This document shows, one piece after another, positions 13,237 through 19,681 of a stretch of 19,681 bases of DNA (positions are counted from its first letter, which is position 1; each line of letters begins with the position of its first letter). The DNA is taken from positions 1 through 19,681 of the forward strand of contig JACQYP010000008.1 in NCBI GenBank assembly GCA_016208205.1, in the 5' to 3' direction. The notes under the pieces are model-generated. The model had not been told where the DNA came from. It did not search any database and saw only the letters and a list, made by a program, of their open reading frames with translations. The DNA comes from Candidatus Desantisiibacteriota bacterium (lineage in GTDB: Bacteria; UBA9089; CG2-30-40-21). A program made the translations under genes and the position numbers.

Positions 13237-16200
13237 ACTTTATCACCGCAAACCGTCCAATCCTTTTTTCCCCATTACATGTGGTAATACACAGATAGAT
13301 ACCTGAGTTTACCTCAAGTCCACTCTCGCCAGGGGTAGTACCTTGGTTTTTCATGTCCCATTTTACAAATCCATCAGTCTCTGGCGGGACATTCTCCATA
13401 ATCCTTATCAAATTGCCTGAAATATCGTATATCCTCAGGGTTACATTGCCATTAAAACTGCCAAACTTTACCCATGGACCAGCAGGATATTTGTACTTGT
13501 CCCATTCTTGAACCCTTATGGGATTGGGATAGATGAGCAGCTCCTTAGAATCAAAGGTGCTCCTTGTCTGGACAGTAATGGTGAAGGTAGCCGTTTGTCC
13601 ATTAATTGCAGCCGTAATCATATAATTACCTGTCATTGTTCCAGCGATAAATGTAATTGTCGCTGAGCCTGTCTGTGAGCCAACAGGGGTAGATGTAGCA
13701 GAAAGTGATGCTGTCCCAGGTAATGGCTCAATCAGATTCCATGTTACTGTACCGGGACATGGATTACCAAATCCATCTCTGAAGAATACCTCCAAGGTAA
13801 TATTTTCACTTGGCAAACAGTATCTTGTGGTAAGGGTTGAGGAAAGTGTCGGACTGCCGGGATTTACACGGATGCTGAACTGCTTGAGCAAGATAGCCCC
13901 AAATCTAACACTTATTGTATATGTTCCAATAAGCCGATTCACCCTGTAGAGATATTCAGTTTTACCATTTGAGATAGTAGTTGTAGCTGTTGCTGTGGTT
14001 ATAGTTCCACGGGTTACAATCCAGTTAATATTTCCGCTTGAGATAATATTGCCATATTTATCATAAAGACTGACTGTAAATGTCATTGTCCCATCCACTG
14101 TGGCTGTGCCGGTAAATGTGCCATAGCTTGTATTTGTAGCCGGATTGTCTGATTTGACGTTAATGGTAAATGTAGCTGTATAGTCATCAACCTGTGCCCT
14201 TACCTGATAATCTCCGGTCTTTGTTCCGAGGCTTAAGGTAACACTTGATGAGCCTGTCTGTGAACCAATAAGGGTAGATGTGGCAGAAAGCGACGCTGTG
14301 GCCGGCATCTGCACCAGTGTCCATGTAGCTGTGCCAAAAGCCACATTGCCAAACTCATCCCGTAAGGCTATTTCCAGATTTACAGTACCACCCACAGTTC
14401 CAGAGCAATTGATGAGGTTCTGGGATATGGTTGGTGTGCCGGGCGAGGCTGTAATGGTAAAGGTTGCATTCCTTCCCGCATACGAGGCATTTATCGTGTA
14501 TATACCGGTACGAGTTCCAAGGGTAAACAGGAGGGTTGCAGTACCGTTTATGGTTTGTGTGCTGGTAGCTGGAAGACCAGCTGCATTCCAATCAACGGTT
14601 GTTGGGAATACAGGATTACCATACAAATCATATAATCCAATTGTCAGGGGCAGCGTAGTATTCACCCGGGCAGTTGCAGGTACATATCCTGTAGCCATTG
14701 TTCCTGCTTGCCCCGGCTCAGCCGTAATCATAAAGGTTGCTGTATAGTTATTAACCCGTGTCATTACTCGATAATCCCCTGTTTTTGTTCCGAGGTGCAG
14801 GGTAACGCTTGATGAGCCTGTCTGAGGGTCAATTGGGGTAGATGTGCCGGAAAGCGATGCTGTGGCAGGCAATGGCTCAAGTAGACTCCATAACGCCGTG
14901 CCTGAGCCCGGATTACCAAACATATCCCTGAGGGATACCTCAAGCAATACTGTCCCATCCACGGTTCGCCAGTCAATCGTAAAATTTTGTGATAGCGTCA
15001 TTGTGCCGGCTATGGCTGTAATGGTAAATGTAGCGGTCAATGTTCCAGCCGTTGCTGTGATAATGGACACACCGGTCTTTGTCCCAAGGGTAAACACAAG
15101 GGTTGCAGTACCGTTTATGGTTTGTGTGCTGGTACCTGCCAATCCCTGCGACTGCCAGTTAACGGTTGTTGTGGCTGCAGGATTACCCCATTTGTCAGAT
15201 AATTTTATACTTAACCCTACAGAGCTGTTAACCACAGCCACTGCTTGCGGGGTAATGAATGTACTTATTGTGGCCGGCTCATCCGGCAATGCCGTGATAG
15301 TAATCGTAGCGGTTACTGTTCCAGCTGTTGCCGTAACAATGGACACACCGGTCTTTGTCCCAAGTGTAAACACAAGGGATGTGGTACCGTTTATGGTTTG
15401 TGTGCTGGTAGCCGGAAGCCCTTGCATTTGCCAGTTAACGGTTGTTGTCCCTACAGGATTACCCCATTTGTCGGATAATTTTATACTCAACCCCACAGAG
15501 CTATTAACCGTAGCCATTGTTTGCGGGGTAATGGATGTACTTATTGCAGCCGGCTCATCCGGCAATGCCGTAATGGTAAATGTTGCTGTCAATGCTCCAT
15601 TTTTTGCCGTAACAACGGACACACCGGTCTTTGTCCCAAGGGTAAGGCTTGTTGTGGCTATGCCCTGATTATCGGTAGTGCTTGTTAATGGGCTAAGGGT
15701 TGCTCCTGATAGTATCTGCCACTGAATCACCCTGCCTTGAAATGGGTTGCCTGAAGTATCCCGGGATATTACCTCAAGGGTTATCTTATTGGTAACGGTT
15801 GCAATGGAAGGATAGCTGCCAGGGACAAGGGTAGGAGAGCCAACACCGGCTGTTGCTATAAATGTTGCTGAAATAGCAGGAAACCCCTCAGGATATGCCT
15901 TGACGCTGTATGTACCTGTTTTGGTGCCAAGGGTAAAAATAACACTTGTTTCACCTGCCTGATTGGTTGTTGAAACAGTAGCCGAAAGCGTGGCATTGGA
16001 TGGACTGGAGATAATTTCCCAATTTATGTTCTTGTTTCCAATTAGATTTCCATACACATCTTTCAACCTGACACCAATTGTCCATGCCTCTCCACACGAA
16101 CCATTGTAGGTTGTTGCACCTGTAGCCTGCAAGCTATGTGGCTCTGCCGGCAAAACAGCAAATGTTGTTGTCCCTGTCTTGCCGTTTTGGGCAGTGATAT

Positions 16201-18286
16201 TCAATATCGCCGGCGTTTGTGCCTTAGTAAATGAGATTGTACCTGTCCATGTCCCGCTATCCTGCCATGAAAATCCATTGACTATTCCACCGGTAATTAT
16301 ACACTTGGTTGATGTTATCGTGCCCAGAGAACCGCTGAAGGTAAGTGTACCTGTGGCTATATTATTATAGTTATCCCTTGCCACAACACTTATTGTGGCA
16401 GGTATGCCTGCTGTAACTGTAGAGGGTATAACAACATTTATCATAGATAGAGCAGCAGGGATAGTGAGTATGACTGCTCCACTTGTGCCGCTTACCCTAT
16501 TATCTGATGTCAAGGATACGCCAACAAGCATTGCCTTGCTACCGGAGGAAAAATTTGGCTGGTAAATGCCTGCTATCAAGCCGGTGGCACCTGTTTGAAC
16601 GGTGATTGTGCCGGGGGAGGTGCTGTTTATGGCATCAGCCGTGAATGTCCCAGAGCTGTCGGATTGAAATATCACGCAGGCAGATGTCCCCAAAGCCGCT
16701 GAGTTATCGTACATGTCCTGCAATTGAGCAGTAATTGCTGTAGTGCTGCCTGCATAGACAGCGGTATTGGTTGCAGGTGAGATGATCTTGAAGTGGTGCG
16801 GAGAGCCGGAGACAACCTGAAATGAGCTGCTTGTGCCTTTATTTTCCAAGGCATAGATAGTACCGGTTCCAAGCTTATTTCTAAGCCCGGCCGGCCAGGG
16901 GAATTCTACAGGTGTATTAACGGCACATGTTCCCAGATTTACGGTAACAGTAGCAATTATTATCTTCAGTGCCGGTGGAGACACCTCATGGATAGTAAAG
17001 GTATTGCCACCTGTATCCTTTGGTAACAGGGTAATGGTCATGCTACCATCAACATGAATGGGTGTTGGTATGACAGAGATATCAAAGTGATGGAATTCGC
17101 CGGCAATAACCGTAATGTTTGCTGTTGCAGTCAGTGTCCCAGTGCTGACTACCACTGTACCGGTACCAACAACAGCTTCTGCGGTAAATGTAGCCGCGCT
17201 GCCGGTCGTGGTGTTTAATGTCCCGATTGCCCCATCAACACGCCAGATACAATCTACAACCGGAGTAACATTCCCATATCCATCCCTCCCTGAAACAGCA
17301 AAGCCTGTCAAGCTTTTGACAGGCAATTCAACCGTGATAGTATTTGTCTCTGTTCCTGAAAAAAAAAGTGCTTGAGGCTTGCCGGGTTTGATAATGATGG
17401 TTTTTGTGTTTATAACATCATCGCCCTGCAGGGTAGTTGTGCCTGCCGGGAAGGCTGTAATCTTTAATATTATTGTCCCTGTGTTTGTTCCTGCTGTAAG
17501 AGTAACTGTCTTGCTGCCACTATTAGTAAGTGAACCTGTCCCTTCAATAATCTCCCAGAGATAGCCAACATCGTCACCTTCAATCTCCATGTTAAGCTCA
17601 TTGACGGCATGAGCGGTAAAGGTTGCTGTTCCCTCTATCCCAACGGTATCTGTACCAGTGATATTGACTGAGGTAAGGGTACCAATGGATACGAGAAAGG
17701 TGGCAAGTTGTGGAAATATACCAGTATCAATGTCATTACCAACTACCATTTTATTCCCACCAGCGGGAGCACCAGCTACTGTTACACTTCCACCAACGAT
17801 AACAGGGATACTATCCGAAGCAGAAAACCAATAGCTATGTTCACCAAGGCTGAATGTTCCCGTACATTCATATATCCCACTACCAACTGAGTTCATAGCT
17901 ATATTTACAGGTTGCAATGATATCCCTTGTGGAGTGCCTCCTTCAGGGTCTGTATATCTTATGCGAAATGTAAATACAGTGCCGGCAGTCCCAATATTTG
18001 GCTGGACACCATCATTTGTATAACCCGTCTCTGTCCCACCTATCCATGTTAAGATTGGAGGGATATTTGCTGTCCAGAAGTTAATATCTTTTGTATAAAT
18101 ATTCGTGCTGGTTGTTACTACTATCGTACCGGTAACAGTTCCGTCTTCTGGTAATGGATAATTCCCTTTATATTGATAAACAATCCCGGTTGCAGATGTG
18201 CCGGATACCAACTCCATCTGATAGTCACCCGGCACACTTCCTATTGATATCTTTGGATATTCTGCATCCGGCGATTTTCCCTCCAC
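13235..18286 (-). CDS. Giant Ig-like/invasin-type repeat protein, main part, with type IX-like C-terminal tail
   Basis: 1683 residues in this frame, opened by a GTG at 18286 that is probably not a true start (see 18291-18294). It is a chain of Ig-like modules of about 80-95 residues. The first (ILTWIGGTETGYTNDG...TVFTFRIRYTDPEGG) repeats modules in the preceding frame. The later ones are BIG/invasin-like, recognised by RDKYGNP-type turns, the strand VTLxLGTKTGDYxV and endings ATFTITA. Some modules alternate (ASLSATSTxIGSQTGSSS type with LPATSTQTINGTATL type). The last ~100 residues are LLIYPNPIRV...LRIYDISGNLIR...VNSGIYLCITTCNGEKRIGRFAVIK, the layout of a FlgD-like/type IX sorting tail. Probably a secreted or surface adhesin or structural protein exported with help from the PorV-like neighbour; its binding partner is unknown. 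Cysteines are few. Antisense ORFs across this region are shadows. Confidence 0.85.
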   Translation of the reverse strand: MEGKSPDAEYPKISIGSVPGDYQMELVSGTSATGIVYQYKGNYPLPEDGTVTGTIVVTTSTNIYTKDINFWTANIPPILTWIGGTETGYTNDGVQPNIGTAGTVFTFRIRYTDPEGGTPQGISLQPVNIAMNSVGSGIYECTGTFSLGEHSYWFSASDSIPVIVGGSVTVAGAPAGGNKMVVGNDIDTGIFPQLATFLVSIGTLTSVNITGTDTVGIEGTATFTAHAVNELNMEIEGDDVGYLWEIIEGTGSLTNSGSKTVTLTAGTNTGTIILKITAFPAGTTTLQGDDVINTKTIIIKPGKPQALFFSGTETNTITVELPVKSLTGFAVSGRDGYGNVTPVVDCIWRVDGAIGTLNTTTGSAATFTAEAVVGTGTVVVSTGTLTATANITVIAGEFHHFDISVIPTPIHVDGSMTITLLPKDTGGNTFTIHEVSPPALKIIIATVTVNLGTCAVNTPVEFPWPAGLRNKLGTGTIYALENKGTSSSFQVVSGSPHHFKIISPATNTAVYAGSTTAITAQLQDMYDNSAALGTSACVIFQSDSSGTFTADAINSTSPGTITVQTGATGLIAGIYQPNFSSGSKAMLVGVSLTSDNRVSGTSGAVILTIPAALSMINVVIPSTVTAGIPATISVVARDNYNNIATGTLTFSGSLGTITSTKCIITGGIVNGFSWQDSGTWTGTISFTKAQTPAILNITAQNGKTGTTTFAVLPAEPHSLQATGATTYNGSCGEAWTIGVRLKDVYGNLIGNKNINWEIISSPSNATLSATVSTTNQAGETSVIFTLGTKTGTYSVKAYPEGFPAISATFIATAGVGSPTLVPGSYPSIATVTNKITLEVISRDTSGNPFQGRVIQWQILSGATLSPLTSTTDNQGIATTSLTLGTKTGVSVVTAKNGALTATFTITALPDEPAAISTSITPQTMATVNSSVGLSIKLSDKWGNPVGTTTVNWQMQGLPATSTQTINGTTSLVFTLGTKTGVSIVTATAGTVTATITITALPDEPATISTFITPQAVAVVNSSVGLSIKLSDKWGNPAATTTVNWQSQGLAGTSTQTINGTATLVFTLGTKTGVSIITATAGTLTATFTITAIAGTMTLSQNFTIDWRTVDGTVLLEVSLRDMFGNPGSGTALWSLLEPLPATASLSGTSTPIDPQTGSSSVTLHLGTKTGDYRVMTRVNNYTATFMITAEPGQAGTMATGYVPATARVNTTLPLTIGLYDLYGNPVFPTTVDWNAAGLPATSTQTINGTATLLFTLGTRTGIYTINASYAGRNATFTITASPGTPTISQNLINCSGTVGGTVNLEIALRDEFGNVAFGTATWTLVQMPATASLSATSTLIGSQTGSSSVTLSLGTKTGDYQVRAQVDDYTATFTINVKSDNPATNTSYGTFTGTATVDGTMTFTVSLYDKYGNIISSGNINWIVTRGTITTATATTTISNGKTEYLYRVNRLIGTYTISVRFGAILLKQFSIRVNPGSPTLSSTLTTRYCLPSENITLEVFFRDGFGNPCPGTVTWNLIEPLPGTASLSATSTPVGSQTGSATITFIAGTMTGNYMITAAINGQTATFTITVQTRSTFDSKELLIYPNPIRVQEWDKYKYPAGPWVKFGSFNGNVTLRIYDISGNLIRIMENVPPETDGFVKWDMKNQGTTPGESGLEVNSGIYLCITTCNGEKRIGRFAVIK
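15008..15645 (-). repeat. Near-identical 276-bp tandem Ig modules inside the giant gene
   Basis: The landmark AATGGACACACCGGTCTTTG recurs at 15062 and 15338 (and as AACGGACACACCGG at 15614), an exact period of 276 bases or 92 codons. Two full periods and part of a third are nearly identical at DNA level, whereas neighbouring modules match only as protein. This indicates recent in-frame duplication and a region prone to copy-number change. Confidence 0.85.
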
Positions 18287-19023
18287 GAAGAAAAGGTGTG
18301 TGTAGCAGAATACACCTTGCCATTAAGTGTCGTACCACCTTCAAACTTCATGGTATGGGTAGTTTCACCAGTGGAACCCATAATGGACAGTATCGGATAT
18401 CCTGAGGATAGTGTGCCAAAACATTTTACCTTATAGGTAAACACAGTATTTGTCCCACCATTCTCCGTGTTAACTCCATCGTTCTCATAATTTCCGTTTC
18501 CAAGCCAGCCAAGTATCTGATTAGGTGCTACAATTGGTCCTTGTTTAGCAGCTTTTGGGGACAAATTACCTGTTTCCTGCAGGTTAATAGTAGCTCCATT
18601 TGGACTAGAGAGTTCTGCAGTATTAATAGTCAGAGAGTATTCACCCTCTGTATCCGGCAGTGTACTATTTGTTATCTTAAAATAATAAGAATAGCTGTCA
18701 AATGGGAGGGTTGATGTAGCATAATATATTACCCCTTTTCGATAATTCTTATCATTTGGATTTTCAGGTTTCATGTCCAATTCCAGAGGTCCTGTAAGCT
18801 GTACCCTGATATTCCCTTGCGGTGCTTCATCATCATAATCAATATATTTCACCCGAAAGGTAAATGTAGTTCCTTCAACCCCAACCTCCGGGTCAAGCCC
18901 ATCAGACTTATAGGTACCGGTACCAGGCCAGGTAAGGATAGGAAGATAGTTCCCGGCATAAGACGAGGCTGTAATGATAATTATCAGGCAGGATAAAAAG
19001 AATCTCAAGACGAGGTTTTTCAT
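18241..19023 (-). CDS. N-terminal part of the giant Ig-like protein (signal peptide and first modules)
   Basis: 260 residues ending at a TAG just past the frameshift. ATG 19023 is preferred over the upstream in-frame start at 19083: it is preceded by GGGGGAAG and opens directly with a Sec signal peptide (MKNLVLRFFLSCLIIIITAS, cleavage near SYAGNY). Two modules follow with the same pattern as the one in the downstream frame: YLPILTWPGTGTYKSDG...TTFTFRVKYIDYDDEAPQG, then ILGWLGNGNYENDG...TVFTYKVK. The second module is cut short at SATHTF. Its expected continuation (FVEGKSPDAEY...) is in the next frame, so the final ~15 residues (SSWRENRRMQ...) are probably out-of-frame. A near-consensus promoter lies at 19065-19093. 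I read this and 13235-18286 as one gene of about 1930 codons. Confidence 0.82.
   Translation of the reverse strand: MKNLVLRFFLSCLIIIITASSYAGNYLPILTWPGTGTYKSDGLDPEVGVEGTTFTFRVKYIDYDDEAPQGNIRVQLTGPLELDMKPENPNDKNYRKGVIYYATSTLPFDSYSYYFKITNSTLPDTEGEYSLTINTAELSSPNGATINLQETGNLSPKAAKQGPIVAPNQILGWLGNGNYENDGVNTENGGTNTVFTYKVKCFGTLSSGYPILSIMGSTGETTHTMKFEGGTTLNGKVYSATHTFSSWRENRRMQNIQRYQ
18291..18294 (-). other. Apparent one-base frameshift in a T4 run joining the two parts of the giant gene
   Basis: On the minus strand the sequence reads ACC TTT TCT TCG, leading to a stop 16 codons later. Adding one T to the T4 run gives ACC TTT TTC TTC GTG GAG GGA, which continues THTFFFVEGKSPDAEY in the frame of the 1683-residue ORF. 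The homopolymer position and the uninterrupted module pattern point to a one-base deletion or sequencing error. Confidence 0.75.
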
Positions 19024-19064
19024 TGGCAAGACTTCCCCCCATTTTTCTATATAAATAATTAGAT

Positions 19065-19093
19065 ATTGTATACCAAACAACAATATTTGTCAA
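19065..19093 (-). promoter_or_regulatory. Predicted sigma-70 promoter of the giant protein/PorV operon
   Basis: On the minus strand TTGACA (19088-19093) and TACAAT (19065-19070) are separated by exactly 17 bases. The predicted start near 19058 leaves a leader of about 35 bases with GGGGGAAG before ATG 19023. This is near consensus and well placed. Confidence 0.75.
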
Positions 19094-19201
19094 CAAATAT
19101 TTTTGACCTGTGCTAACCAGAGATTTAATCCACAGATTGCACAGATTTTCACAGAATTAATTATATGGATTTCAGAAAGTATCCTTGAATGCTGACAACT
19201 T

Positions 19202-19226
19202 AGGGCTCGTTTGGGAAACGAGCCCT
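19202..19226. repeat. Perfect 11-bp palindrome
   Basis: AGGGCTCGTTT (19202-19212) and AAACGAGCCCT (19216-19226) flank the loop GGG. A second ACGAGCCCTACA follows at once. No T-tract is present. Confidence 0.7.
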
Positions 19227-19262
19227 ACAGGAAAACGAGCCCTACATATAGGAATCCGAAAT

Positions 19263-19286
19263 GTAGGGTGCGTTTCCCAAACGCAC
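19263..19286. repeat. Palindromic repeat shared with the rsmE insertion
   Basis: GTGCGTTT (19269-...) pairs with AAACGCAC around CCC. The 24-bp segment matches the reverse complement of 11338-11361, inside rsmE, at 22 of 24 positions. Confidence 0.7.
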
Positions 19287-19609
19287 CTTTGCCGGATACC
19301 AAATCAACGGTTATTTTTTGAAATCCACACTTAGTGGCATGGCTTGGAACCGTTTGACAGGAATAAGTATATCATTAATGGTTAAGGATGTCAATGAAAA
19401 AGTTGGACAGGCAGATAATGGGTTAGGTAGCCGCTTGCGGCAAGAAATTAGAAATTGGAAATCAGGTGAAAAAGTAGGGGCAGATCTATGCGTCTGCCCT
19501 CCAGATTGTCCATTGTTTTGTTCTGCTTCAGACGGAAACATAATTTTCTTCAATTAAAATAAGCTATAGGGTACCTCTAAAAACTCAACGAAAGCAAATA
19601 AAAAACAAG

Positions 19610-19638
19610 TAGACATTGTTTACAATTTATAGTATACT
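19610..19638 (+). promoter_or_regulatory. Predicted sigma-70 promoter facing out of the window
   Basis: TAGACA (19610-19615) and TATACT (19633-19638) are separated by exactly 17 bases, in AT-rich DNA. It would drive a gene beyond the right edge; no start codon is identifiable in the remaining 43 bases. Confidence 0.45.
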
Positions 19639-19681
19639 GAATGTAATAAAATTGAGATGGTGTGCTGGTTCACCGTGAATC

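Larger units (their letters stand above)
19094..19681. other. Repeat-rich intergenic region at the right edge
   Basis: No gene is supported. It holds a CCACAGATTGCACAGATT tract (about 19130-19150), two GC-rich palindromes (19202-19226 and 19263-19286), an ACGAGCCCTACA direct echo, a GGGGCAGATC..GTCTGCCC palindrome near 19479-19501, and a plus-strand promoter near the end. Overlapping ORFs on both strands at about 19311-19557 cover these repeats and resemble nothing I recognise. Confidence 0.65.

Noticed and set aside
14280..15668. Long plus-strand ORFs opposite the giant gene (14280-14747, 14844-15668)
   Set aside because: They are antisense to a well-supported repeat protein, mirror its 92-codon period, and have no ribosome-binding site or recognisable motif. 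Low stop frequency opposite Thr/Gly-rich codons explains them.
18285..18300. Programmed -1 frameshift in the giant gene
   Set aside because: The codons ACC TTT TCT do not form a canonical X XXY YYZ slippery heptamer and the P-site re-pairing would be poor. A one-base indel is simpler.
19311..19557. Overlapping ORFs of about 80 codons on both strands
   Set aside because: No family resemblance, no clear ribosome-binding site, and they run through palindromic repeat sequence near 19479-19501. A decayed 3' gene fragment ending MPLSVDFKK on the minus strand is conceivable but not supportable.

Overview
This is a moderately AT-rich chromosomal window, apparently from a deep-branching, probably uncultured Gram-negative bacterium. 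Three things suggest this: a PorV/PorQ-type outer-membrane barrel beside a very large Ig-like secreted protein with a type IX-like C-terminal tail, several two-component and HD-GYP signalling genes, and intergenic gaps crowded with palindromic repeats. I cannot fix the phylum from sequence alone; candidate phyla rich in PorV-like proteins are plausible.

Layout. Positions 1-109 (minus strand) hold the first 36 codons of an AAA-ATPase-like/PD-(D/E)XK family gene. Positions 110-1788 are repeat-filled DNA with a 5'-truncated helix-turn-helix gene remnant (798-992) and a good sigma-70 promoter (1383-1411). The plus-strand block 1789-11691 then carries a 7TM-GAF histidine kinase, a sigma-54-type response regulator 21 bases downstream, lepA, a type II/IV pseudopilin, a 35-residue membrane protein missed by ordinary length cut-offs, a CheY-like receiver, a GAF-HD-GYP protein (likely c-di-GMP phosphodiesterase), and rsmE. 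The minus-strand block 19023-11751 is transcribed from a near-consensus promoter (19065-19093). It encodes a giant Ig-module protein, split by an apparent one-base frameshift at 18291-18294, followed by a PorV-like barrel fused to an SH3-type domain. The last ~590 bases are repeats plus an outward-facing promoter.

How the genes fit together. The kinase and regulator form an obvious two-component pair, although the regulator has GAFAGA where sigma-54 activators normally have GAFTGA. The pseudopilin, small membrane protein, receiver and HD-GYP protein form a loose cluster consistent with surface or secretion control. The giant protein and the PorV-like protein look like a cargo/shuttle pair for a type IX-like export route.

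The most unusual signal is in the repeats. A ~206-bp MITE-like element with terminal inverted repeats occurs twice. Each copy is nested inside a copy of a second palindromic element, and each lies in the predicted 5' leader between a sigma-70 promoter and a gene (the histidine kinase, and lepA). Related palindromes fill almost every gap, abut start and stop codons, and in rsmE lie inside the coding frame.
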